Virus record (IMG/VR): IMGVR_UViG_3300037504_000888
Location: 39,265-103,264 of that record
DNA from: a virus
Reading direction: 5' to 3' (one strand)
DNA: 64,000 bases
Under the pieces are notes generated by a model that worked only from the letters and a program-made list of their open reading frames with translations, did not search any database and was not told where the DNA came from. Every line of letters begins with the position of its first letter. Within the stretch, counting starts at the first letter, position 1. Made by a program: the position numbers and the translations under genes. Positions 42,311-51,173 of the stretch are shown here, piece by piece.

Positions 42311-42918
42311 AGGTCTCTCCACGTTAGGTCCTCCTGCTCGACTTTCTTCCACCGGCGGTGGAGTGTGTCGAGCGCGATATCAGGACCAAGCCCCGTCTCC
42401 GGGTCGTAGTCCATGACCAAGATGTCGAGTCGCTGCACGTCTCGGTTCTTGCTGGTATGTAAGCGCCGACGGAGTTCGATCTCCGGCAGCGGGTAGTAGC
42501 CGCCCGCCTCTTGCGCGAAGTCCCGACGGATGTCGAGCTCGCAGAAGTGCAGGTCGTCGGCTACGTCTTCTTCGTCCATCCACAGCCCATACCAACCCTC
42601 GAGCTCATCCCCGATCTCGGGGTACTTCTCCTGCGTCCAGGGGCATAGCTCGCCGGGCTTAACTTGGCCCAGGAGCAAGTCGAGGTCTTGCTGGCTGACG
42701 AACGAAACGATGTTGTGACCGTCCACGACGCGAATCCTCGCTCCATGGTTGGGTCGGTTCATGAGCGGCTTGAAGCCGCCTGTTACGGTCCACACGCGAC
42801 CCGTGTCGTACGGGTCGCGGAATCTACATCCAATCTGAGTCGGGGTCTCGATCAGCATACGCGTCCCAGGCACGCATTCGAGCGACCTCTCGTACGCGTT
42901 CAGGATCGGCATTGTCAT
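42307..42918 (-). CDS. Unknown protein of the MoxR/VWA operon
   Basis: A 203-residue protein starting MTMPILNAY; the second Met is an alternative start with the AGGAG site better placed. The N-terminal half is beta-rich (GTRMLIETP, GRVWTVTGG, ARIRVVDGHNIVSFV), possibly a small barrel. The C-terminal half is acidic and aromatic-rich. It has three scattered cysteines and no membrane segment, and is coupled to the downstream zinc-binding gene by ATGA. Function unknown. Confidence 0.6.
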   Translation of the reverse strand: MTMPILNAYERSLECVPGTRMLIETPTQIGCRFRDPYDTGRVWTVTGGFKPLMNRPNHGARIRVVDGHNIVSFVSQQDLDLLLGQVKPGELCPWTQEKYPEIGDELEGWYGLWMDEEDVADDLHFCELDIRRDFAQEAGGYYPLPEIELRRRLHTSKNRDVQRLDILVMDYDPETGLGPDIALDTLHRRWKKVEQEDLTWRDL

Positions 42919-43039
42919 TCTCCTGCTGTAGTTTCTCTGCGGCTAGAAAAGGCCAACGGTCGGCGCACCAGAGTGCGAGGCCCTGAAGTACGCCGACCGT
43001 TAGTCCCAGCAGGAACACTTCGTCCTGCCACACCCTCAC
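42824..43039 (-). CDS. Small single-span membrane protein
   Basis: About 71 residues from a GTG preceded by GGAGGACTCC. The N-terminal segment VFLLGLTVGVLQGLALWCA is hydrophobic, followed by a charged tail ending in SDWM. It overlaps the next gene by about 95 bases, which is long for this genome, so it may be spurious. A longer frame reaches 43150 but runs through the hairpin at 43132-43154. If real, it would be the first gene of this minus-strand operon. Confidence 0.4.
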   Translation of the reverse strand: MRVWQDEVFLLGLTVGVLQGLALWCADRWPFLAAEKLQQENDNADPERVREVARMRAWDAYADRDPDSDWM

Positions 43040-43131
43040 TACCTGGAGTCCTCCTTCCTCCCCCTGTTGTTTTGCCGATTGGAGTCCTCCTTTTTCTTCG
43101 ACTCGTCGTCGCTGGAGGTCTTCTCGTTGTC

Positions 43132-43170
43132 GTCTGTGGGTGGCTCCCACAGACTTGCTTTTTCTTCTTT
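43132..43170 (+). terminator. Rho-independent terminator upstream of the RNA polymerase gene
   Basis: A perfect 9-bp stem (GTCTGTGGG / CCCACAGAC) with a 5-base loop is followed on the plus strand by TTGCTTTTTCTTCTTT. It would stop plus-strand transcripts coming from the left, antisense to the MoxR/VWA operon, before they reach the RNA polymerase gene. It implies that the polymerase gene has its own promoter just downstream. Confidence 0.75.
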
Positions 43171-43291
43171 CAATTGGCTCGTCAATGGTTCTCCTTGCGA
43201 GCGAGGGTATACGCGCCCGTCGAAGCTGTTATGCCGGTGAATAGCGCGTTGTTGCCGGCCAGAAGCTGGCTGATGTACGCTATGGAGGCGT
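43171..43291 (+). promoter_or_regulatory. Probable promoter region of the RNA polymerase gene
   Basis: This is the non-coding 121 bases between the terminator and the RNA polymerase ATG. It contains GTTATGCC at 43230-43237, about 55 bases before the ATG, the same octamer found at 33048 about 80 bases before the other virion operon. The ATG is preceded by TATGGAGGCGT, a good ribosome site. No convincing -35/-10 pair was found by eye. Confidence 0.45.
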
Positions 43292-46200
43292 ATGGCCTAC
43301 ACTGATCCAAAAGAGGCGTTTGAGGACCTGAAGGCAGCTACCCTAGAGGGGCTGACTGCGAACTTTCCCATCACCGGGAAGAAGCAGACCATTGAGCTCG
43401 ACGGGCTCGAGGTGAAAGAGGATCACCTTGACCCTGACGATATCGAGACGCAGCACGAGGCCAAGGTGAAGGGAAAGAGCTGGGCTGCGCCGATCTACGG
43501 CAACCTGGTCATGCGCAATACCGCCACGGGTGATGTCGTCGACAGGAAGCGGGTGAAGCTCGGTGACGTCCCACATATGACGAAGCGCCACGCCTACATC
43601 GTCAACGGTGGAGAGTTCCAGGTCGACAACCAGTGGCGGCTCAAGCCTGGTGTATACGTCCGACGTACAAAGGGTGGTGTGGGTAGGGTCGAGTCGCAGT
43701 TCAACGTCCCCAATCGTTCTAACTTCGCTGTCACCTACGACCAGGACAAGCGCACGTTCAAGATGAAGCGGGGCAAGTCTGAGGCCATTCCGGTCTACCC
43801 GTTGATGAAAGAGCTTGGGGTCGACGACGACGAGCTCGAGAAGACGTGGGGTAAGGAGATCCTGGAGGCCAACAAGAGTGCTCGCGCCAAGACCAATGCG
43901 CTCGAGGCATTCTTCAAGGCCGACAAGAAGCGAGCGCCCAAAGACAAGGATGAAGCGCGACAGTACTTCCATCAGGTGATGCGGGAGTCCGAGCTGCGAA
44001 AGGACTCCACCGAGCTCACGATGGGCAAGTCGTTCGACCACATCAACGGCGACCTATTTAAGCGCGCCACCACCAAGATGATCAAGGTGATGAACGGTGA
44101 CGAGCAGGAAGATGAGCGAGACAGTCTGGTCTTCAAGGACCTCCGCACCGCCGCCGATCATGTGAAGGAGAGACTCACCTCCCCGAACGTACAGAAGGCC
44201 ATCAAGGCGCGCACTGACCGCAAGATAGACCAGTCTGACAGCATCCGGCAGGTCATCAAGGGCGAGCTCTTCAGCGCGCCGCTCAAGCAGACCTTCACCA
44301 GCAACGCGCTCTCCCGGGACGCCGACCAGGTCAACCCCGTGGAGATGCTGGCCTCGAGCTTCCAGACTACTGTCATGGGCGCCGGCGGCATCCAGAGTGA
44401 CCATACTCTTAGCGAGGAGGTGAAGCTCATCAGCCCCAGCCACCTGGGCTTCCTCGACCCGGTCAAGACCCCTGAGGGTGGACGAACAGGCGTGACGCTG
44501 CGGCTGCCGATGGGAGTGGAGAAGAGCAAGGATGGCCGCCCCGTCATTCCCGTGTACAACGTGAAGACCGGGAAAATGGAGCAGATCGATCCGCTTCAGT
44601 TCCACAAGTCTCGCGTCGTGCTCCCCGATCAGGTGAAGTGGGAGAAGGGTAAGCCAAAACCCATCGGTGAATCGGTGGTGATGAGCCAGAAAGGAAACGA
44701 GATCGAGGACGGCAGCTTCAACGACGCACAGTACGTGCTGACGAAGCCGAGCCAGATGTTCTCGATGACGACGAACCTCATCCCCTTTCTGGGGAACAAC
44801 TCCGGCAACCGCGCCACCTACGCGGCCACGCAGATGGAGCAGGCCATCAGTCTACAGGGGCGAGAAAAACCGCTGGTGCAGTCAGGCACAGGTAGTCGTG
44901 ACATCAAGACCTTCGAAGACTTCGTAGGCCGCAACAGCGCTCAGGTCTCGGACACTGATGGTGAGGTCATCGCCGTCAACAAGAAGCATGTCTCCATCAA
45001 GCGCCCCGATGGAACGGTGAAGAAGGTTGGGCTCTATAACAACTTCCCGCTCAACGACCAGAAGTCCGTGCTTACCAGCGAACCCAAGGTCAAAGTCGGT
45101 CAGAAGGTGAAGAAGGGAGACTTGGTCGCTGACAACAACTTCACCGAGGACGGGAGTCTGGCGCTCGGCACCAATCTCGTCTCGGGCTACGTGCCTTTCA
45201 AGGGGCTGAACTTCGAGGACGGTGTCGTCATTAGCGAGAGTGCTGCCAAGAAGATGAGTTCAGTCCATATGCACAAGCCGTCCATCACGGTAGGCAAGGA
45301 TCTCGTCACCGACGTCAAAAACTTCTACGTCAATCACCCTACGACGTTTACCAAGGACCAGAAGAACTTGCTTGGAGACGACGGCGTGGTGAAGGTGGGA
45401 CAGAAGGTCATGCCTGGTGACCCGTTGGTGCTTGCCAGTAAGCCCTACGAATCGAAGGGGTCGCTCAGTCTTCATAAGCTGCGCAAGAGCATGTCCAACC
45501 AGCACATGGACCAAAGCCTCACATGGAAGAGCGATTACCCAGGTGAGGTGGTGGGTGTACACAGGAACAAGAAGGGAGAGCTCAGCGTCCATGTGAAGAC
45601 CATCGAGCCGATGCAGATCGGCGATAAGATGACTGGACGCGCTGGCAACAAAGGCATCGTCACAGCAGTTCTGCCCGACTCTGAGATGCCACAGCTCAAG
45701 AAGGGCTTGCAGACGAATGTGGGTGCCAAGGACCTAGTCGGTAAGGAGCTGCAGAAGGATGCGGTCATCGGCGGCAAGAAGTACCAGGCCGGTACCAAGA
45801 TCGACAACAGCTTGGCGCAGGAGATGCGGCAGAAGGACCCGAACGCCGCGGTGGTCGTCAAACAGAACCTCGAGGTCGCCCTCAACCCCAGCGGCGTGCC
45901 TGGACGCATGAACATGGGCCAGGTGCTAGAGACGGCTGCGGCGAAGATCGCCAAGAAGACCGGCAAGCCCTACGTCGTCGAGAACTTCCGCAGCCACGAC
46001 GACGCCATCACCAAGGTTCAGAAGGAGTTGAAAGACCACGGTCTCGAGGATCAGGAGGATCTAGTCGACCCGGTGACGGGGCAGAGCCTCGGCAAGGCCC
46101 TGGTTGGACCGCAGCATCTCTTCAAGTTGAACTTCCAGATCGACAAGAAGGTCAGCGTTCGCTCCGGTATGCACCTTGAAGGTGCCGAGCCCGAGGGCTA

Positions 46201-49200
46201 CGACCCGTCTACGCTCATTCCGCAGGGCGGTGGCAAGACCGGCGGTCAGTCGATGGGTAACCTCGGGATGTACTCGTTGTTGGCCCACGGCGCCAAGTCG
46301 AACATCCGAGAGATGCAGACTTGGAAAAGCGAGGGCCCCGACCCGCGGGAGAAGTGGGACTCGCAGCACATTGATGTATGGAAGGCGATGATGACGGGCG
46401 AGGAACCCCCTCCACCCAAGAAGACCTTCGCGTTCCAGAAGTTCGAGGACATGATGCGCGCCAGCGGTATCAACATCGAGCGCAAGGGCAACAAGATGCA
46501 GCTCGTGCCCCTCACCGATGCGCAGGTACTAGAGATGTCTTCGGGCGAGGTAAAGAACTCGAACGCTGCAGTGGGTTGGGCAAAGGACAAGCAGGGAGAG
46601 CCCAAGCCCATCAAAGACGGCATCTTCGATCCACGCCTGACGGGTGGTCACGGTGGCAAGAAGTGGAGCCACATGACGCTGCCCGAGCCGATGCCGAATC
46701 CGGTTTTCGAAGGCGCCATTCAGAAGGTGCTGGGGTTGACTGAGAAGCAGTATGAGGCTGTCGTCACTGGCGAAAAGGGCATCAAGGACGGCAAGGTCGT
46801 CTCCGCCAATGAACGAGGGGCGAAGTTTGGGGGTGGTGCCATCGCCGGCATGCTCGAGAAGGTCGATCTCGACTCCGAGTTGAAGAGGGCCGAGAAGGAA
46901 CTGAAAGAGATGAAGTTGCCTGCGGACTTGGCACACCGTGATGGTACTCAGGCGGTTGACAAGACGGCGAAGAAGGTACGCATGCTACGGGCGCTGAAGT
47001 CCGCCGATATGAGTCCCAAGGACGCCTACACCATCAAGAACCTGCCGGTCATGCCCCCGATGATGCGCCCAGTGAGCTTCCTGCCCAGCGGCGACATGAG
47101 CGAGGCGGATATCAACGCGCTCTACACCCGTTTCGGCGGCATCGCTAAGAACATGAAGGACCCAGACTGGCGTGGTCTGCCGACGTCCAAGAAGAAAGAA
47201 GACTACTCCAAGCTTTACGACGGCATGCGAACGTTGATGGGGGTCGGTCCCAACTGGGATAATCGAGGTAAGCAGCCCAAGGGATTGCTTCTACAGATGG
47301 CCGGCAAGAATCCCAAGTCAGGCTATTTCCAGGATACACTGCTCAGTCGTAGGCAGGACATGACGATGCGGGGCACCATTACCCCCGAGCCGCACATGAG
47401 CATTGACGAGGTCGGCTTGCCCACGGCCAAAGCAATGGACTTGTTTCGCCCCTTCGTCGTCGAGAAGCTGCAGACCATGGGTCATGCAAGCTCGCCGCGT
47501 GAGGCGCTCGATATACTATCGAAGGAGCGCAAGAAGAAGCTTCCGAACAAGGCCGTGACCAAGGCGCTCGACTTGGTCATGGATGAGAGACCCGTCATGC
47601 TCAAGCGCGACCCGTCGCTACACAAACACAGCGTACAAGCATTTCGAGCGCGCCGTGCACCAGGCAAGGCCATCCAGATCCACCCATTGGTGACCGGCGG
47701 CTTCAACGCGGACTTCGATGGGGACACGATGGCGGCGTACGTGCCGGTGGGCAAGGACGCCGTCAAGGAAGCGTTCGACATGATGCCGTCGAAGAACATC
47801 TACAACGAGGCAAGCGGCAAGGTGATGTACACGCCGAGCCTCGATTCCAGTCTGGGTCTCTACAAACTAAGCCGGGTGACGGGAGACTCGAAGAAGGAGT
47901 TCAAGACCCACGCCGACCTACTGAAAGCGGCGCAGAAGGGTCAGGTCTCGATGACCGATACGGCTACAGTCGGCGGCAAGAAGACCACGGCTGGTCGCGT
48001 CATGCTCGCCAGCTCTGTGCCGGAGAAGATGTCCAATACCATGCTGCACGACCTCAACTTGAAGCTTGACAAGGGCGGCGTGAATCGCGTCTACACGCAG
48101 CTCGCCAAAGAGCACAAGGATGAGTTCGGAGACGCCGCTGGCAAGCTGATGAACTTGGGGTACGAGGCCAGCTTCGGTGCAGTGAAGGTTCAGAATCCCT
48201 CCACCAAGGGCACGGCCTTTGCTGTCGAGAAGGAGGGTGAGGACCCGAAGAAGCATGTGCAGTTCCTTCCCATGGGTGGTACGCACTCATTCGGGCTCAA
48301 GGACTTTTCCCCCGACAAGTCGGTGCGTGACCCGATCATCAAGACAACGCAAAAGAAGGTTGAAGACATTCAGAAGAAGACAGGTCTCTCCAAGAAGGAG
48401 AAGGATCGGCAGATTACCGAGCTCTGGTTCGATGCCACCGAGAAGATAGAGAAGAAACACGAGGAGAAGAGCAAGAGGAGTCCTAACAACCTGCAGCTGA
48501 TGAAGGAGGCTGGCGTCAAGCCGAGCCCTGACCAGTACCGCCAGCTCACACTGGCTCCGATGCTGCTCACCGACAGCGCCAACCGGGTACTGCCCAAGCC
48601 GGTGACGAAGAGCTACTCCGAGGGACTCGACGTGGGCTCATACTGGAATCAGATGAGCGGTGCTCGCCGCGGTAGCGTGTTGAAGGTGCAGGAGGTGCAG
48701 GACCCGGGCTACTTCACCAAGCGTCTGATGAACGTCAACATGGGTTCGCAGGTGTCTGCGGATGACTGCCAAACGGGGCGTGGCGTAGCGATGAACGTCG
48801 GCGACCAGAACATCTACGACCGTGAGTTGGCACAGGACATGAAGGTCAAAGGGGCGGTGCTCCCCAGGGGCACAACGTTGACTCCTGACGTTGTGCAGAC
48901 CATCAAAGCTGCAGACAAGAACGCGAACATCTTGGTGCGCAGCCCACTCAAGTGCCAGCACGATAGCGGTATCTGTCAGCATTGTGCGGGACGGTCCCCC
49001 GACGGTGACTACTACAAAAAGGGCACTAACGTTGGCGTGCTAGCGACGCAGGCGCTGGGTGAGCGGTCGACGCAGCTCACGCTAAAGGCGTTTCACTCCG
49101 GTGGGATCGCCAAACGCGACCAGGGCCTGGTCAACGACTTCAAACGCGTTCTCGAATTGACGGAGATGCCAAAAGACATCCCGAACCAGGCGACTGTAGC

Positions 49201-49915
49201 CATGAAAGGTGGGACTATCACGAAGGTCGAGAAGGACCCCACGGGCCTTCTCGTTCATGTCGGGGGGCGCAAGCACCTCATTCCCAAGGATCAGTTCGGC
49301 AACCCGTTGTGGGAGCCCCTGAAGGGCAAGGAGACGGCTGGGTGGAAGCCACCCAAGGTCGGTGACAAGGTGGCCCCAGGCCAAGTGTTGAGTGACCCCA
49401 GCCGTACCAACGTCAACGTGCGCGACCTCTACAAGGCCACCAACAGCATTGAGAAAGTGCAGAACCACATGGTGAATGAGCTGCACGGTATCTACGGCAA
49501 AGAAGGCGTGCGGCGCCAGCACGTCGAGCTCGCGGTGAAGAACATGTCGAATATCACACGGGTGGAAGACCCCGGAGACGACAGCGACGTGATCAAGGGC
49601 GACTTCGTGGCCACATCCAGCCTGCAGGGGAAAAACCGCGAGTTGGTGAAGAAGGGCAAGAAGCCCGTCATGCATAAGCCGGTGTTGAGAGGCATCGACG
49701 TGATGCCGCGCGAGGTGCAAGAAGACTGGATGGCGAAGATGAACCACAACCGCATCCGACAGACCGTCGCCGACGCAGCGACCTACGGACAGGCATCTGA
49801 GCTACATGGGACCAACCCCATCCCTGGTATGGCCTACGGTGCTGAGTTCGGCATGACTGAGAAGGACAAGCGCCTCAAGCCGCATCTCAAAGACGTGCCG
49901 GAGTGGGCTTACTGA
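43292..49915 (+). CDS. Single-chain fused beta/beta-prime DNA-dependent RNA polymerase
   Basis: A 2207-residue chain. Beta motifs in order: SPSHLGFLDPVKTPEG (about 380-396), LNFEDGVVISESA (about 640), GNKGIV (about 783) and GVPGRMNMGQ (about 868), then the beta C-terminal clamp ending at GINIERK. Beta-prime begins at once: EMSSGEVKNSN, DGIFDPR (about 1109), LPVMPPMMRP (about 1251), the catalytic NADFDGD (1472-1478), the bridge-helix region SGARRGSV (about 1786), zinc site 2 (DDC, then CQHDSGICQHC) and trigger-loop region STQLTLKAFHSGG (about 1926-1938). The first beta-prime zinc ribbon is missing. No alpha, omega or sigma gene is in the window. It is inferred to transcribe phage genes; its place among virion genes allows a packaged enzyme. 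Confidence 0.95.
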   Translation: MAYTDPKEAFEDLKAATLEGLTANFPITGKKQTIELDGLEVKEDHLDPDDIETQHEAKVKGKSWAAPIYGNLVMRNTATGDVVDRKRVKLGDVPHMTKRHAYIVNGGEFQVDNQWRLKPGVYVRRTKGGVGRVESQFNVPNRSNFAVTYDQDKRTFKMKRGKSEAIPVYPLMKELGVDDDELEKTWGKEILEANKSARAKTNALEAFFKADKKRAPKDKDEARQYFHQVMRESELRKDSTELTMGKSFDHINGDLFKRATTKMIKVMNGDEQEDERDSLVFKDLRTAADHVKERLTSPNVQKAIKARTDRKIDQSDSIRQVIKGELFSAPLKQTFTSNALSRDADQVNPVEMLASSFQTTVMGAGGIQSDHTLSEEVKLISPSHLGFLDPVKTPEGGRTGVTLRLPMGVEKSKDGRPVIPVYNVKTGKMEQIDPLQFHKSRVVLPDQVKWEKGKPKPIGESVVMSQKGNEIEDGSFNDAQYVLTKPSQMFSMTTNLIPFLGNNSGNRATYAATQMEQAISLQGREKPLVQSGTGSRDIKTFEDFVGRNSAQVSDTDGEVIAVNKKHVSIKRPDGTVKKVGLYNNFPLNDQKSVLTSEPKVKVGQKVKKGDLVADNNFTEDGSLALGTNLVSGYVPFKGLNFEDGVVISESAAKKMSSVHMHKPSITVGKDLVTDVKNFYVNHPTTFTKDQKNLLGDDGVVKVGQKVMPGDPLVLASKPYESKGSLSLHKLRKSMSNQHMDQSLTWKSDYPGEVVGVHRNKKGELSVHVKTIEPMQIGDKMTGRAGNKGIVTAVLPDSEMPQLKKGLQTNVGAKDLVGKELQKDAVIGGKKYQAGTKIDNSLAQEMRQKDPNAAVVVKQNLEVALNPSGVPGRMNMGQVLETAAAKIAKKTGKPYVVENFRSHDDAITKVQKELKDHGLEDQEDLVDPVTGQSLGKALVGPQHLFKLNFQIDKKVSVRSGMHLEGAEPEGYDPSTLIPQGGGKTGGQSMGNLGMYSLLAHGAKSNIREMQTWKSEGPDPREKWDSQHIDVWKAMMTGEEPPPPKKTFAFQKFEDMMRASGINIERKGNKMQLVPLTDAQVLEMSSGEVKNSNAAVGWAKDKQGEPKPIKDGIFDPRLTGGHGGKKWSHMTLPEPMPNPVFEGAIQKVLGLTEKQYEAVVTGEKGIKDGKVVSANERGAKFGGGAIAGMLEKVDLDSELKRAEKELKEMKLPADLAHRDGTQAVDKTAKKVRMLRALKSADMSPKDAYTIKNLPVMPPMMRPVSFLPSGDMSEADINALYTRFGGIAKNMKDPDWRGLPTSKKKEDYSKLYDGMRTLMGVGPNWDNRGKQPKGLLLQMAGKNPKSGYFQDTLLSRRQDMTMRGTITPEPHMSIDEVGLPTAKAMDLFRPFVVEKLQTMGHASSPREALDILSKERKKKLPNKAVTKALDLVMDERPVMLKRDPSLHKHSVQAFRARRAPGKAIQIHPLVTGGFNADFDGDTMAAYVPVGKDAVKEAFDMMPSKNIYNEASGKVMYTPSLDSSLGLYKLSRVTGDSKKEFKTHADLLKAAQKGQVSMTDTATVGGKKTTAGRVMLASSVPEKMSNTMLHDLNLKLDKGGVNRVYTQLAKEHKDEFGDAAGKLMNLGYEASFGAVKVQNPSTKGTAFAVEKEGEDPKKHVQFLPMGGTHSFGLKDFSPDKSVRDPIIKTTQKKVEDIQKKTGLSKKEKDRQITELWFDATEKIEKKHEEKSKRSPNNLQLMKEAGVKPSPDQYRQLTLAPMLLTDSANRVLPKPVTKSYSEGLDVGSYWNQMSGARRGSVLKVQEVQDPGYFTKRLMNVNMGSQVSADDCQTGRGVAMNVGDQNIYDRELAQDMKVKGAVLPRGTTLTPDVVQTIKAADKNANILVRSPLKCQHDSGICQHCAGRSPDGDYYKKGTNVGVLATQALGERSTQLTLKAFHSGGIAKRDQGLVNDFKRVLELTEMPKDIPNQATVAMKGGTITKVEKDPTGLLVHVGGRKHLIPKDQFGNPLWEPLKGKETAGWKPPKVGDKVAPGQVLSDPSRTNVNVRDLYKATNSIEKVQNHMVNELHGIYGKEGVRRQHVELAVKNMSNITRVEDPGDDSDVIKGDFVATSSLQGKNRELVKKGKKPVMHKPVLRGIDVMPREVQEDWMAKMNHNRIRQTVADAATYGQASELHGTNPIPGMAYGAEFGMTEKDKRLKPHLKDVPEWAY

Positions 49916-49916
49916 T

Positions 49917-51170
49917 ATGGCACTGAAGGACGTCGACGACCAAGCCAAGAATCCGCTCGCGCGGACTGGCATGCGCACCTCGTGGACTCAACCCGAGGGC
50001 GGGATGCCAGCTTACATCCACGAGGCACGGGTCATCGACTTCAACCTGTCCAACTGGACCGTCGACGTGCGCACCCAGTTCGACCAGAAGTTCTTCCCCA
50101 ACGTGCAGGTGGCGAGCCCCTACCTTCATCCCAATCGGGGCGAGGGGCTCTACGTCATGCCCGAGGTCAACTCCAAGTGCCTCATCGCCATCCCCAGTGA
50201 TGGGCCGCCTCCGTTCGTGCTGGCGTTCATCATGCCCACCGAGAAGACGGACGACATTGACACCGAGGAGGTGCAGGGAAAGAGCGGGATGGGCAACTCC
50301 ACCTTCGCGGGGGGCCGCCCTCGAGCGAAACCAGGAGACATCTACTTGAAGGGGCGTGACGGGCAGTTCATCGTTCTGCACCGTGGGGGTGTGCTGCAAG
50401 TGGGGTCGACCGAGCTGGCGCAGCGCCTCTACATCCCGCTAGGAAACATCGTCACGGACATCAGCCAGAACTACGAGCACCACAACACGGGCGGCACCAT
50501 CAACTGGGGCATCAGCTCGAGCTCGACGGATGAGCAGCCGGAGACGGAGTACTTCCAGACCTTCAGGCTCTACGCCAACGATGAGTTCTCCGATGTGAAG
50601 GTCGCCATCGGCAGGGTGAATCAGCCGCAGCCTGAGCCTTCGGGGGACGACTACGAGCTCAGCCGCAATACCCAGTTCGGACTCGGTGAGAGCGGCCCCA
50701 TCTGCGTCGAGCTCGCCGTCACCCCGCAGGGCTACGAGACGGCCAGTGGCGCGCCGAAGACCAATGGCGCGGCCACGAACCTGAAGTTCCAGTTCGACAC
50801 CCTCGGAAATGGCTTCATGCGGGCCGAAGGGAACATGAACATTCGCATCAAGAAGAAACTACATCTGAAAGCGGATGACGATCTGACCGTCACCAGCGAC
50901 GGCATCCTCACACTCTCAGCACCGAAGTCGAAGATGCGCTTAGAGGCCAAAGACGGCATCGAGATCTTGTCGAAGGGTGGGTCCATTGCCTTGAACGGTG
51001 GCGGTACTCCGGTCGCTGCTGTAGGGTCAGCGGTGGATGTTCTCGTCACGCTGCCCATCCCCATCGCGACGCCGGCGGGTCCCGGTACCATCGTTCCTGG
51101 TCCCAATGCACGCCTTACCGGCATCATCGCCAATGGTTCATCGACCGTACAAGTGCCGAAGCCGGGGTGA
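49917..51170 (+). CDS. Baseplate central spike-like protein (gp5/gpV-type OB fold)
   Basis: A 417-residue protein. Residues about 35-105 (ARVIDFNLSNWTVDVRT, PNVQVASPY, GEGLYVMPEV, KCLIAIPSDG) have the strand pattern of the OB fold found in gpV/gp5/VgrG spike proteins. The C-terminal part (about 300-417) has repeated short strands (LHLKADDDLTVTSDGILTLS) typical of a triple beta-helix spike shaft, ending in a Gly/Pro-rich tip. No lysozyme domain is seen. It follows the RNA polymerase stop by one base. It implies a tail with a membrane-piercing spike, most likely contractile. Confidence 0.7.
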   Translation: MALKDVDDQAKNPLARTGMRTSWTQPEGGMPAYIHEARVIDFNLSNWTVDVRTQFDQKFFPNVQVASPYLHPNRGEGLYVMPEVNSKCLIAIPSDGPPPFVLAFIMPTEKTDDIDTEEVQGKSGMGNSTFAGGRPRAKPGDIYLKGRDGQFIVLHRGGVLQVGSTELAQRLYIPLGNIVTDISQNYEHHNTGGTINWGISSSSTDEQPETEYFQTFRLYANDEFSDVKVAIGRVNQPQPEPSGDDYELSRNTQFGLGESGPICVELAVTPQGYETASGAPKTNGAATNLKFQFDTLGNGFMRAEGNMNIRIKKKLHLKADDDLTVTSDGILTLSAPKSKMRLEAKDGIEILSKGGSIALNGGGTPVAAVGSAVDVLVTLPIPIATPAGPGTIVPGPNARLTGIIANGSSTVQVPKPG

Positions 51171-51173
51171 CGT

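Noticed and set aside
43039-43150. Extended N-terminus of the small minus-strand membrane protein to 43150
   Set aside because: The extra part crosses the terminator hairpin and lacks a ribosome site, whereas the GTG at 43039 has GGAGGA upstream.
43171-43291. Sigma-70 promoter before the RNA polymerase gene
   Set aside because: TTGCGA and TATACG-like boxes occur, but with only about 8 bases between them, so no valid pair could be called.
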